A DNA stretch of 64,000 nt from Streptomyces sp. AJS327 (GCF_013450295.1 NZ_SKBR01000004.1:671501-735500); one strand, 5' to 3'. Positions 6,647 to 15,218 are shown, counted from the first letter of the stretch. The notes: generated from the sequence alone by a model not told the origin. Made by a program: numbers and translations.

Positions 6647-7543
6647 TCAGGCGTGGGGGGTGCCGAGGGGCTGGGACGCGGGGGCGGCGGGGGAGTGGGG
6701 GGTGGCCGCCGGGGTGATGGCGGGGGAGTGCGCGGGGCGGGCGGTGGCCAGCAGGAGCACCGCGACGAGCGCCTGGACGCCGGTGATGAGGGCCAGCGTC
6801 ACGGGGGTGTCGACGGACAGCACCACCATCGTGGTGTTGGCCGCGAAGTGCGTGGCGATCGAGGCGATGACCCCGGCGCGTTCGTAGGCGTAGGAGACGA
6901 GCATGGTCATGGGGATGGCGCTGGCCGAGAAGAGGACGCCGTTCGGGGAGGCCAGGCCCAGGTCGTTCTGCACGGTCCCGTCGATGTAGAACAGCGGAAG
7001 GTGCCAGACGGCCCAGATGACGCCCAGTACCGCGCTGACCTGGAAGCGGCTCATGGTGACGCGCATCCGCGGGTACGCCGTGCCCCGCCAGCCGGGCTCC
7101 TCGGACAGCGGACCGGAGACGACCATGCCGATGACGAAGGCGACGGGCCCGCCCGCGTCCCGCATGAGGTCGCGGGCGGTGTCCGTGCTCGGCCCGCCGT
7201 CCCCGGCCGCCTGGGCCAGCAGGACGGCGACGAGGACGGTCGCGGAGGTCAGCGCCAGCAGCAGCGGCGCCCACAGCAGCGTCCTTCGCCCGGTCCGCAC
7301 CACGGTGTGCGGCACGGGCTCACCGCGGCGGGTACGGCGGACGCGGACGGCCAGCGCGGCCAGTAGCGGCCCGAAGGCGCCGAACAGGAAGGGCAGCGCG
7401 GTGGGACCGGCCGTCGCGTCGCCGCCGAGCGCGATGGCGGTGCACCACGAGGCCCAACTGAGCCCGAATGCCAGGGACATGAAGAGGATCAGGTCGCCGC
7501 GGTGGGAGACGGCGGGTGCCGGGGTGTGGGGTGCGGTCGTCAT
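6647..7543 (-). CDS. CPBP-family intramembrane glutamic endopeptidase (CAAX protease-like)
   Basis: A 298-residue membrane protein from the ATG at 7543, which has GAGAG ten bases upstream (a further ATG at 7579 is less likely). It carries the CPBP/Abi motifs: SEEPGWRG (EExxxR), WAVWHLPLF (second motif His) and HFAANTT (last motif). About eight hydrophobic helices are seen. Family members cleave or bind membrane proteins and peptides; some are immunity proteins of bacteriocins. No partner is seen nearby. The last ~30 residues are Pro/Ala-rich and probably disordered. Confidence 0.85.
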   Translation of the reverse strand: MTTAPHTPAPAVSHRGDLILFMSLAFGLSWASWCTAIALGGDATAGPTALPFLFGAFGPLLAALAVRVRRTRRGEPVPHTVVRTGRRTLLWAPLLLALTSATVLVAVLLAQAAGDGGPSTDTARDLMRDAGGPVAFVIGMVVSGPLSEEPGWRGTAYPRMRVTMSRFQVSAVLGVIWAVWHLPLFYIDGTVQNDLGLASPNGVLFSASAIPMTMLVSYAYERAGVIASIATHFAANTTMVVLSVDTPVTLALITGVQALVAVLLLATARPAHSPAITPAATPHSPAAPASQPLGTPHA

Positions 7544-7785
7544 GGGGCATCTCTCGATCGGGTGGTGGCCGTCGCGCACGTCGAGCCGGACCCCTCGGCG
7601 AGGGGCCGCTCAGCGACGCGAGATGGGATCTGGGAGGGCGTCGGGCCTCTGGGTGGTGGTGAGTTGGCCCGTGGGGTGTTGGGGCGCGGGTGGTGTGGGG
7701 CGCTGGACGTGCGGTGGGAGACGTGTGGTGGGGGAGAGCGGTGGGTGGAGACCGGGGCGGGCGGGTGTGGGCGGGCGCCCGGGGG

Positions 7786-8733
7786 TCAGGCGGTGGCCGT
7801 ACCCGCTTCGGGCGTCATCTCCTGGGCCTCGCTGGACAGTTGGCGGCCTAGCCAGGTGGTGACGAGGGTGAGCAGTTCGGGGTCGACCGGCTCCCGCAGC
7901 AGGCGGCGGTAGGAGCCGAGGGTGTGCCGCCCGGGGTCACGGCGCAGGACGTGGGTGAGGTCCGGGAGGCGGTGGACCTCGGCGCCGCCCGGCACCAGCC
8001 GACGGATCACCTCCAGGTCGGCGGGGTCGACCTGGAGGTCCTTGCCGCCGGTCACGGCCAGCACCGGGGCCCGGACGGCGGCGAGGTCGGCGCGGGTGTC
8101 GTGGGCGAGGTTCTCGCGCATCCAGCGGGCGTTGACGGGGAGTCCGGCGACGCGCGCCTCGTCGGTCCGGGTCCGCCGGACGCGGGTGAGGAGACGTTCG
8201 CCGATGGCCCCGAGGGGGCGTCGCAGCAAGCGGACGGGGGCGGGCAGACCGTGGACGATCGAGCGGGCCTGGTGGCGCAGGGCCTCCTCGCCCGGCCGCG
8301 CGTATCCCGCCAACAGCACGGTGGCGCGCACCTGTTGGTGTGCGGCGAGGGACATGGCGTGCAGCGCGCCCTCGCTGTGCCCGACGACGCCCACCGCGTC
8401 CGGGTCCACCTCCGGGTGGGCGGCCAGGGCGCGGAGCGCGGCGGCGGCGTCCGCGCGGTTGCCGGTGAAACCGGCCGCCCGCCAGGCGCCGGGGGTGGCC
8501 CCGGCGCCGCGCCGGTCGTAGCGGAACGTGGCGACTCCGCGCGCCGCGAGCGCGGCGGCCAGCGGACCGCCGAGGTGCAGGGGGAGCTTGCGGGTGTTGC
8601 CGTCGCGGTCCAGCGGGCCGGAGCCGTGCAGGAGTAGAGCTGCGGGGTGCGGGCCCGGGCCCTCCGGCCGGGTCAGGGTGCCGGCCAACGGGGTTCCGTC
8701 GTCCGTGGTGACCGTCATCTCGGTGTCGGGCAC
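7786..8733 (-). CDS. Alpha/beta hydrolase (dienelactone hydrolase/esterase type)
   Basis: A 315-residue protein. Start GTG at 8733 is preferred because GAGAGG lies seven bases before it; an ATG five codons later (8718) is possible. The fold signatures are LLLHGSG (oxyanion region), FRYDRRGAG, the nucleophile elbow GHSEG, the acid in VTGGKDLQVDP and the catalytic His in LTHVLRRDPG. It lacks a signal peptide, so it is cytoplasmic. It is divergent from an HTH regulator, with a 12-base perfect palindrome between them that probably controls both. Substrate unknown. Confidence 0.82.
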   Translation of the reverse strand: MPDTEMTVTTDDGTPLAGTLTRPEGPGPHPAALLLHGSGPLDRDGNTRKLPLHLGGPLAAALAARGVATFRYDRRGAGATPGAWRAAGFTGNRADAAAALRALAAHPEVDPDAVGVVGHSEGALHAMSLAAHQQVRATVLLAGYARPGEEALRHQARSIVHGLPAPVRLLRRPLGAIGERLLTRVRRTRTDEARVAGLPVNARWMRENLAHDTRADLAAVRAPVLAVTGGKDLQVDPADLEVIRRLVPGGAEVHRLPDLTHVLRRDPGRHTLGSYRRLLREPVDPELLTLVTTWLGRQLSSEAQEMTPEAGTATA

Positions 8734-8761
8734 AGCTCCGCCTCTCAATGTTCTCAACTTC

Positions 8762-8773
8762 GATAACGTTATC
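8762..8773. promoter_or_regulatory. Palindromic operator candidate between hydrolase and HTH gene
   Basis: GATAACGTTATC is a perfect 12-base palindrome in an AT-rich patch of the 60-base space between the divergent hydrolase and regulator starts. AT-rich palindromes are rare in this genome, so a binding site for the adjacent regulator is likely. Confidence 0.6.
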
Positions 8774-8793
8774 AAACATGAGACTATGGAGTC

Positions 8794-9444
8794 ATGGCAA
8801 ACTCGAACCTCCTCCTCCATCCGGTACGGGCGCGCGTTCTGCGCACCCTGCTGGGCGCGGACGAGCTGACCACCGCCCAGCTCCGGGAGCGCATGCCCGA
8901 CGTCTCGGCGGCCACGATGTACCGCCACGTCGCCATCCTCGCCAAGGCCGGAATCCTGGAGGTGGTCCGTGAACGGCAGGTCCGCGGCACCCTCGAACGC
9001 AGCTACCGCGTCCGCCAGGACGAGGCCGTGGTCGACGACGAGACCCGGACGGAGATGACGACGGAGGACCACCGGCAGGCGCTGACCCTCTTCACCGGGG
9101 CCCTCATGGGCGACTTCGAGCGGTACCTCTCGCGCGACGACGCCGAACCGGCCCGGGAGGGCGTCCTCTACCGGCAGGGCATGGCCTGGCTGACCCCGGA
9201 GGAGTTCGGCGAACTCGTCGCGGAGATCGAGGCCGCCGTTCGCCGCCGCACCCACACCACCCCCGGCGACGGCCGCACCCGCCACATCCTCAGCTTCGCC
9301 TTCGTCCCCGACAAGGCGGCCGGGGAGGCCGCCTCCTCGGACAGTCCGGGCGGTCCGGATCGTCCGGGAGGGGCGGCTGGGGGCACCGGGGAGGGTGATC
9401 AGGCTGGGGTGGAAGCGAACGGCGGTACGGAAGGCGGGAGTTGA
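8794..9444 (+). CDS. ArsR/PadR-like winged-helix transcriptional regulator
   Basis: A 216-residue protein. Residues ~7-75 form a winged helix: HPVRARVLRTLLG, then TTAQLRERMPDVSAATMYRHVAILAKAGILEVV as turn and recognition helix, then a wing with RQVRGTLERSYRV. Residues ~85-165 are a helical domain, and the last ~50 residues are Gly/Ala/Ser-rich and likely disordered. It is divergent from the alpha/beta hydrolase gene and probably represses it and itself through the GATAACGTTATC palindrome. The effector is unknown. Confidence 0.8.
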   Translation: MANSNLLLHPVRARVLRTLLGADELTTAQLRERMPDVSAATMYRHVAILAKAGILEVVRERQVRGTLERSYRVRQDEAVVDDETRTEMTTEDHRQALTLFTGALMGDFERYLSRDDAEPAREGVLYRQGMAWLTPEEFGELVAEIEAAVRRRTHTTPGDGRTRHILSFAFVPDKAAGEAASSDSPGGPDRPGGAAGGTGEGDQAGVEANGGTEGGS

Positions 9445-9589
9445 GGGCGCCGCGCCCGTCGGAAGCGCCGCCTGGCACGCCACCGACCGCACCGGGCGTA
9501 CGGTCCGCGCGTGGTGTGCTCCGTCGTACGCCGGTTGCCGTGGACCGTGAGGCGTGGGGTGGTGGGGTGCGGGGACGGTTCGTCGGCGA

Positions 9590-9997
9590 TCAGGGGAGGA
9601 CGGCGGTGGCCTCCACCTCGACCAGAAGGTCGGGCTCGCCCAGCGCCGTGACGCCCAGCAGGGTGATCGGCTTGGCCGGGTCGACGCCCAGGCGCTCGGC
9701 CGCCCGGCTCACGCCCTCGCCCAGCAGCGGCATCTTCTCCGGGGTCCAGTCGACGACGTAGACGGTCAGCTTCGCCACGTCGTCGAAGCTGCCGCCGACG
9801 CTGGCCAGGGCGGTGGCGACGTTCAGGTAGCACTGCTCCACCTGGGCGGCGAAGTCCCCCTCGCCCACGGGTTGTCCGTCGGCGTCCCGGGCCACCTGCC
9901 CGGCCAGGAAGACCAGTTGGGAGCCGGTGGCGACGGACAGCTGGCGGTAGACCTCGGGTTGGGGCAGTCCCTCGGGGTTGATCAGCGTCACGGGCAT
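9590..9997 (-). CDS. RidA family protein (YjgF/YER057c/UK114)
   Basis: A 135-residue protein of the Rid family: GSQLVFLAGQVARDADG, the CYLNVATALASVGGSFDDVAKLTVYV core and the C-terminal EPDLLVEVEATAV. RidA proteins hydrolyse reactive 2-aminoacrylate and related enamines/imines; other subfamilies have other substrates. The position that carries the catalytic Arg in true RidA proteins (R before the final strand) is not evident here, so a different Rid subfamily is possible. It is divergent from a TetR gene that may control it. Confidence 0.85.
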   Translation of the reverse strand: MPVTLINPEGLPQPEVYRQLSVATGSQLVFLAGQVARDADGQPVGEGDFAAQVEQCYLNVATALASVGGSFDDVAKLTVYVVDWTPEKMPLLGEGVSRAAERLGVDPAKPITLLGVTALGEPDLLVEVEATAVLP

Positions 9998-10059
9998 GGG
10001 CGGTCTCCTCGTGGTGCGGGGTCTGGGCGGACCCGGGTGGCGGGTCAGGCCATGAAAGC

Positions 10060-10072
10060 ATAACGTCGCTAT
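10060..10072. promoter_or_regulatory. Imperfect palindrome, TetR operator candidate
   Basis: ATAACGTCGCTAT matches its reverse complement at 10 of 13 positions and lies in the space between the rid gene and the TetR gene, directly before the TetR start, where a bound repressor would block its own transcription. Confidence 0.5.
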
Positions 10073-10086
10073 GTATCGTGGCGGCC

Positions 10087-10716
10087 ATGGCGAGGACGAG
10101 AGATCCGGCGGTCCGCTCCCTGCTGCTCGACCGGGCCGCCCGGATGCTGGGGGAGCGGCGGCCGGTCACGCTCCGCGCTCTGGTTGACGGGGCCGGTGTG
10201 TCGACGATGGCGGTCTACACCCACTTCGGCGGGATGGACGGGCTGTGGAAGGCCCTGCGCCAGGAGGGGTTCGTCCGTCTGGGCGCCAGGCTCGCGCTCG
10301 TCGAGCCGACCGAGGACCCGGTGCGTGACCTGGCCGCGCTGGGCGCCGCGTACCTCGGCAACGCGCTGGACAACCCGGACCTCTACCGGGTCATGTTCGA
10401 CGCGCGCTTCGCGCTCGAAGACCTCGGAGCGGCCGACGAGTTGCTCCACTCGCTGGTCCACACCGTCGAACGGGCCCGCGACGAGGGGAGGTTCCGCGCC
10501 GAGACCGATCCGCTGGAACTGGCCACCCAGAGCTGGACCGTCGGCCACGGGATCGCCTCGCTCGTCGCCACCGGCCCCCTGCCGCCGGAGGCTCTGGCGC
10601 ACGGAGTGCCGCTGCTGACGGCGTTGTTCACCAGCGCGGGCGACGAACCCGAGCGCTGCCGACGGTCGGTGGAGCGCGGCTGGGCGCCGGTGTCCGGGGC
10701 CGCGACCGACGCCTGA
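10087..10716 (+). CDS. TetR/AcrR-family regulator
   Basis: A 209-residue protein with a TetR N-terminal helix-turn-helix at residues ~5-50 (LLLDRAARMLGE...VTLRALVDGAGVSTMAVYTHFGGMDGLW) and an all-helical ligand domain with a WHG-like segment (TQSWTVGHGIASL). ATG 10087 is chosen; GTG at 10078 is in frame but overlaps the palindrome edge. It is divergent from the rid gene, with an operator-like palindrome between. The ligand is unknown. Confidence 0.87.
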   Translation: MARTRDPAVRSLLLDRAARMLGERRPVTLRALVDGAGVSTMAVYTHFGGMDGLWKALRQEGFVRLGARLALVEPTEDPVRDLAALGAAYLGNALDNPDLYRVMFDARFALEDLGAADELLHSLVHTVERARDEGRFRAETDPLELATQSWTVGHGIASLVATGPLPPEALAHGVPLLTALFTSAGDEPERCRRSVERGWAPVSGAATDA

Positions 10717-10849
10717 CCGTGACCCGTGACCGGCGCGACCGCCGCCTGACCGTGACGGCGCCCCGATCGCGACGGCTCGGGCGGCCGGTCCGCTGGGCGG
10801 TGTGGCCGGGGGAGGTCCCGGATCCTCCCGGGTTGCCTATCCTTGCGGT

Positions 10850-11467
10850 ATGACTGCCGAGCCGTCCGCATCCTCGTCGGATCCCGTGCCCGCGGGGCAG
10901 ATCCGTGCCTCGCACGACGAGCGGGAGGCGGTGGTGGATCGGCTGCGGGACGCGGCGGCCGAAGGCCGCATCGACCTCGACGAGTTGGACACGCGGGTGG
11001 GTCAGGCGTTGGAGGCCAGAACGCAGGCGGAACTGGCCGCCCTCACCGTCGACCTGCCACGGCCGCGGGCGCCCGAGGAACTGCCGCCGCTGGTTCTCAA
11101 GGGCGGGATGCACGGCGCCTCCCGGGGCCCCGGCGTCTGGGAGGTGCCCGCGCGGGTCGTCGCCCACGGCGGCTGGGGTGGGGTAAAGCTCGACTTCAGC
11201 CGGGCGCGCTGCGACGTCCCCGAGGTGGTCGTGGAGGCGCACGGGGACATGGCCGGGGTGACGGTCGTGCTGCCCGACGGCTGGGCCGCGAACACCGACG
11301 GGATGGATCCGGGTATCGGCGGCCTGAGGGACAGGACCACCGGGGAGCGGCTGCCCGGCACCCCGCTGATCCGGCTCGTCGGGGAGGGTGGCATGGCCGG
11401 TGTCGTCGTCCGCCACCCCAGCCGTTGGGAGCGGCGCAGGCTGCGCGACCGCCCCGCGATCGGCTGA
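10850..11467 (+). CDS. DUF1707 domain protein with LiaF-like C-terminus
   Basis: A 205-residue protein. Residues ~18-60 are a DUF1707 domain (RASHDEREAVVDRLRDAAAEGRIDLDELDTRVGQALEARTQAEL..DLP). Residues ~85-160 hold a Gly-rich beta segment (GGWGGVKLDFSRARC, GDMAGVTVVLPDGW, GEGGMAGVVVRHP) resembling the cell-wall stress LiaF C-terminal fold. No transmembrane helix is seen. TATCCT lies seven bases before the ATG and no ribosome site is present, which suggests a leaderless transcript. Function unknown. Confidence 0.8.
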   Translation: MTAEPSASSSDPVPAGQIRASHDEREAVVDRLRDAAAEGRIDLDELDTRVGQALEARTQAELAALTVDLPRPRAPEELPPLVLKGGMHGASRGPGVWEVPARVVAHGGWGGVKLDFSRARCDVPEVVVEAHGDMAGVTVVLPDGWAANTDGMDPGIGGLRDRTTGERLPGTPLIRLVGEGGMAGVVVRHPSRWERRRLRDRPAIG

Positions 11468-11679
11468 GTCGGACGGGGTCGTGTCGTGGCGGCGGCTGTG
11501 CGGCGGCGGCTCGGTGCGTGACGCCAGCTCCCGCGTGCGTGCGGACGGCGAGGTCCCTTGGGGTGGGGCAACGCGCCCGGGGAGAGATTTCCCATACAGG
11601 GAGAAATAGGGCTTATTGTACTGCCTGTTGCGGTGCACCTCAGGAAAGGCGGCAGGGTGCGACAGCGCCCGGAACCCTC

Positions 11680-12774
11680 ATGGATCTCGCGTTCCTCCAG
11701 CCCCTGTACGCCGACGACTCCTCCGTCGTCTCCGTCCATCTCGACACCTCACGGCTGACGCACGACGCCGACAAGCAGATCGAGCTGCGGTGGCGCGCGG
11801 CGCGTCGCGCCCTGGGGGAGCAGGGCGCGGAGGAGGTGGACCTGGAGGTGCTGGACGGCGTCGTGGGCGGCCTCCCCGACCTCCCCGGCCCGCAGGGGGA
11901 GGCGCTGTTCGCCTCGGCCGGACGGCTGTTGGGGGCGTTCACCCTCGTGGAGCCACCCGCGGCGGACAGCGCGCGGGTGCTGCCGGTACCGGATCCGCTG
12001 GGGGTGGCGATCGACCGCGACCACCAGCTCCCGCACGTCGTGGTGGCCGTCGACCGGGAGGGGGCGGACGTGGACGCCTACCCGGCCTCGGGCTTCGAGC
12101 CGACGCTGCGGCGCACCTTCAACGGCAGCACGCTGCACATCAGCAGGGTGCGCGCCGGGGCCGAGGCGAAGGCGTCCTTCCACCGGCGCACCGTCAACCT
12201 GTGGACGGAGAACACCGGGCAGGCGGCCGACGACGTACGGGACGCGGCGGCGGGGGTGGACGCTGCCGTCGTCCTGGTCGCCGGGGACCCGAAGGCGGTG
12301 GGGCTGCTCCGCGAGCACCTGGCCGCCCGTCCGCCGGAGGCGGAGGTGGTCTACGTCGAGGGTGGCCGCACCGACGCCTCCGCCCGGGAGAGCCTGCGCG
12401 CGAGCGTGGACGCCGCGATGCACGAGATCATGACCGCCCGTCACCGGACCGTGCTGGAACGCCTGGAGGCGGAGCTGTCCGGGGACCGCGCCCTCCAGGG
12501 CATCCCGGCGGTCAAGGAGGCCCTGGCCGAGGGCCGGGTGGAGACGCTGCTGCTGGCCGCCGACCGCGCGGGCGACCCCGAGCTGTTCGCCTCCCGCCAG
12601 GACCCGCGCGCGCTGGGCACCGACCCCGCGGCCCTCGGCACGGACCCGACGGCCTTCAGCGCCCCGGCCGCGCCGCTGCTGCTGCGCTCGGCCGTGCTCG
12701 GCGGTGCCTCGTTCACCGAGATCCTGCCGCCCGCCCGGTGCGTGGACGGCGTCGCCGCCCTGCCGCGCTACTGA
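11680..12774 (+). CDS. baeRF2-like protein (Rv2629/Vms1-type release-factor fold)
   Basis: A 364-residue protein resembling the bacterial archaeo-eukaryotic release-factor 2 (baeRF2) family: SVHLDTSRLTHDADKQIELRWRAARRAL at the N-terminus, then HVVVAVDREGADVDAYPASG and a middle FHRRTVNLWTENTGQAADDV. These proteins relate to Vms1 peptidyl-tRNA hydrolases and to mycobacterial Rv2629; activity for this group is inferred only. The upstream 210 bases hold an imperfect inverted repeat around TTTCCC/GGGA (about 11586-11607). The C-terminal third has a tandem GTDPAALGTDPT motif. Confidence 0.7.
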   Translation: MDLAFLQPLYADDSSVVSVHLDTSRLTHDADKQIELRWRAARRALGEQGAEEVDLEVLDGVVGGLPDLPGPQGEALFASAGRLLGAFTLVEPPAADSARVLPVPDPLGVAIDRDHQLPHVVVAVDREGADVDAYPASGFEPTLRRTFNGSTLHISRVRAGAEAKASFHRRTVNLWTENTGQAADDVRDAAAGVDAAVVLVAGDPKAVGLLREHLAARPPEAEVVYVEGGRTDASARESLRASVDAAMHEIMTARHRTVLERLEAELSGDRALQGIPAVKEALAEGRVETLLLAADRAGDPELFASRQDPRALGTDPAALGTDPTAFSAPAAPLLLRSAVLGGASFTEILPPARCVDGVAALPRY

Positions 12775-12859
12775 GCGGGCGGTGGACCGGGGCCACCTCT
12801 CCCGGGCCTCCCGGGCGGCGGCGCCTCCGAGGACCGCCCGCGGCCCGCGGCCTGCCACC

Positions 12860-12877
12860 GGTTCCGGACCCGGAACC
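12860..12877. terminator. Hairpin between convergent genes
   Basis: GGTTCCGG and CCGGAACC arms, separated by two bases, lie in the 135-base space between the convergent baeRF2-like and MFS genes. A second near-perfect GC inverted repeat follows at about 12878-12896. A two-way terminator is likely; there is no U-tract. Confidence 0.4.
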
Positions 12878-12909
12878 CGGCGCCTGGCGCCCGGTCTCCG
12901 GGAGGGGAG

Positions 12910-14655
12910 TCAGCGGGACTGGCTGGGGATGTGGGGGCGGCGGCCGAAGCGGGCGTGGAGAGCGGCGTCCACCTCGTCGAACTCCCGGTTGCGGGTCTCC
13001 GGGACGAAGCGCGCCACGAACAGCAGCCCCACCAGGCAGACCCCGCCGAAGATCCAGAAGGTCCCGCCCTCGCCGATCGCGTTCGCCAGCGGGAGGAAGA
13101 CGAGGCCGACGACGAAGTTGGCGAGCCAGTTGGTGGTCGTGGCCGAGCTGGAGCCCAGGGCGCGTGCCCGTGGGGGGAAGACCTCACCGACCAGTACCCA
13201 GAAGATCGGGCCGAGCCCACCGGCGTAGGCGGCGATGTAGACGACCATGCACAGCAGCGTAAGTTCGGAGTTCAGCCCGGCGACGAAGCTCAGGCCGAGC
13301 AGCGCCAGGGTGACGAGCATGCCGCCGAGCGACCAGAGCAGCAGCGGGCGCCGTCCCACCCGGTCGATGAGCTTCATCGCCACCACCGTCATGACCAGGT
13401 TGATCAGGCCGATGAACACCGAGTAGAAGATCGAGTTCGAGGCGTCGAGACCGGTCCTCTCGATGATCGTCGGGGCGTAGTAGATGATCGTGTTGATCCC
13501 GCCGAGCTGCTGGACCGCCGCCAGCGTCAGCCCGACCACCAGCGCGGGGCGCACCTCCGGCTCCAGCAGCATCCGCCAGCCCGTGCGGCCCGTCCGGCCG
13601 TTCCCGTCCGGGTGCGCGGGGTGCCGGGGCCAGTCGTGGCCGTCGCCCCGCCCGTCGTCTCCGTCCTCCGGCCGGTCGTGCTCCGGCCGGTCGTGCTCCG
13701 GCCGGTCGTCCTCCGGCCGGTCGTCCTCGCCGCCTCGCCGCTCGTGCTCCCCGCCGTCCCCGCTGCCGCCGCCGGCTCCGGCGTCCGGTTCCTCCGCCGC
13801 CCGGGCCCCGTCAGATCCGCCGGGTCCGCCGCCCGCCCGCCCCGCTCGGCCGGTGTCGGCGTCCTCCGCCCCGTCGGTGCCGTTCGTGCCGTTCGTGTCG
13901 TCCCTGCCGTCGGGGGGCGTGCCGTCGGTGTCGCGCTGGGCGCGCGCGAGGAGTTCGTCGGCGCGCTCCTCCCCGGAGACGGAGGCGATCAGGCGGCGGC
14001 CGCGCTCGGTGTGGCCGTGGCGGATCAGCCAGTGCGGCGACTCGGGCAGCAGCCACAGCGCCGCGACGATCAGGGTGAGCGCCGGAAGGAGGCCGACGGC
14101 GAACATCGCCCGCCAGTTGCCACCGCCCGCGAACGCCAGGTCCACCAGGTACGACGTGACGATGCCGACGGTGATGAGCAACTGGTTGGTGCTGAGCACC
14201 CGCCCCCGGACCTCCGGCGGCGAGATCTCCGCGAGGTACACGGGGACGGTCGCCGAGGCCGCGCCGACGGCCAGTCCGAGCACCACCCGGGCCACCACCA
14301 GCTCGACGTAGCCGCCCGCCGTCGACGCGAGCACCGTGCCGATCCCGAAGACGACGCCCTCCAGGCCGAGAGTGGTCCGGCGGCCCAGCCGGTCCGCGAT
14401 CCGGCCGGAGACCAGGGCGCCGACCATCGCGCCGATCAGCGTCACGCTGACCACCGTGCCCTGTTGGAGGGAGCCGAGCCCGAAGTCCTGCCGGAGGTAG
14501 AGGAGGGCGCCGGACACCACCCCGGTGTCGTAGCCGAACAGGAAGCCGCCGACCGCGATGAGCAGTCCCGCGCGCCGGACCCTGCGCAGCCCCGCCGGGT
14601 GGCAGTGCGCGACCGGACCGCGAGTGCCCGGTTCCTGGGAGAAACCCTGAACCAC
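12910..14655 (-). CDS. Sugar-porter MFS transporter with a long acidic central loop
   Basis: A 581-residue protein starting at GTG 14655, which has GGAGGAG six bases upstream. It has the sugar-porter signatures GRIADRLGRRTT in loop 2-3, PVYLAEISPPEVRGR in loop 4-5, PESPHWLI after helix 6, QQLGGINTIIYYAP in helix 7, DRVGRRP in loop 8-9 and PETRNREFDEVD after helix 12. Twelve helices are present. Between helices 6 and 7, residues ~240-355 form a charged, disordered insertion of Asp, Glu, Gly, Arg and His, including four to five copies of a DRPE(D/H) unit encoded by a 15-base tandem repeat near 13670-13735. Ordinary family members lack this and are about 470 residues. The sugar is not predictable. 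Confidence 0.88.
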   Translation of the reverse strand: MVQGFSQEPGTRGPVAHCHPAGLRRVRRAGLLIAVGGFLFGYDTGVVSGALLYLRQDFGLGSLQQGTVVSVTLIGAMVGALVSGRIADRLGRRTTLGLEGVVFGIGTVLASTAGGYVELVVARVVLGLAVGAASATVPVYLAEISPPEVRGRVLSTNQLLITVGIVTSYLVDLAFAGGGNWRAMFAVGLLPALTLIVAALWLLPESPHWLIRHGHTERGRRLIASVSGEERADELLARAQRDTDGTPPDGRDDTNGTNGTDGAEDADTGRAGRAGGGPGGSDGARAAEEPDAGAGGGSGDGGEHERRGGEDDRPEDDRPEHDRPEHDRPEDGDDGRGDGHDWPRHPAHPDGNGRTGRTGWRMLLEPEVRPALVVGLTLAAVQQLGGINTIIYYAPTIIERTGLDASNSIFYSVFIGLINLVMTVVAMKLIDRVGRRPLLLWSLGGMLVTLALLGLSFVAGLNSELTLLCMVVYIAAYAGGLGPIFWVLVGEVFPPRARALGSSSATTTNWLANFVVGLVFLPLANAIGEGGTFWIFGGVCLVGLLFVARFVPETRNREFDEVDAALHARFGRRPHIPSQSR

Positions 14656-14772
14656 GTCGTACTCCTCCGGCCGCCCGGGATGCTGACACGCGCCGCGTAC
14701 GGACCGGGGGTACGGACGGACGTCCTCCGGGTGGACCGTGCGCGGGCCCGGTGGCGGCTGGTGGGCGGGGTC

Positions 14773-14818
14773 CGGGGCACGGACGGCGGTGCGGGCCCGC
14801 ACCGCCGTCCGTGCCCCG
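14773..14818. repeat. 46-base perfect palindrome without spacer
   Basis: The arms 14773-14795 and 14796-14818 are exact reverse complements, 23 bases each, centred on GCGGG/CCCGC. The sequence is almost all G and C and could extrude as a cruciform or fold into a very stable RNA hairpin with no loop of its own. Confidence 0.9.
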
Positions 14819-15060
14819 CTCGCCGTCCGGGCCCGTGTCCGGCGCGCGACCCCGGCTTCCGGGCGGGGGCCGCCGTCCAGGGCCGGGCGGGCCCGGGACC
14901 TCGCACCGGCGGTGCCGGGGACGTCCGCGTACGGGTGTGCGCGGCGCGCGAGAGCCGTTCCGTACGCGCCGGTCCGCCAAACCCGTGCGTCACCACCACC
15001 CCCGGCACGGCGCACGGCCCCGGGGACCGTTCCGGTCCGGGCCCCTCCGCCGGGCCCCCT

Positions 15061-15120
15061 CCGCCGGGCCGGAACAGGCCGGGGCCCCTCTGCCGGGGCC
15101 GGAACAGGCCGGGGCCCCTC
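15061..15120. repeat. Two adjacent 30-base direct repeats
   Basis: Positions 15061-15090 and 15091-15120 agree at nearly all sites; the shared core is GGAACAGGCCGGGGCCCCTC (20 bases), itself containing GGGGCCCC. They lie about 100 bases before the 2Fe-2S subunit gene. Confidence 0.85.
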
Positions 15121-15218
15121 CGGCCCGGGCTCCGTACGGACCAGCGGGGGTGGGCCGTTCGACGGGCGCGCGGGCCGGTGGGCGTTAGGGGGCGGTGGGC
15201 GGTGGTACCCGAAGCCGG

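Larger units (their letters stand above)
14656..15218. other. 563-base divergent intergenic region rich in repeats
   Basis: No gene is supported here. It holds a 46-base perfect palindrome (14773-14818) and two adjacent 30-base direct repeats (15061-15120), given separately, within extremely GC-rich sequence. Promoters for the MFS gene and the molybdenum hydroxylase operon must lie here, but no clear -10/-35 pair is visible. Confidence 0.7.

Noticed and set aside
8734..9492. Long N-terminal extension of the alpha/beta hydrolase frame
   Set aside because: It runs antisense through the divergent regulator gene; the GTG at 8733 with GAGAGG is the credible start.
14656..15218. Plus-strand frame reading Arg/Ala/Thr repeats through the palindrome region
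   Set aside because: Low-complexity product with no ribosome site and no stop-free constraint in only one frame; explained by the repeats.
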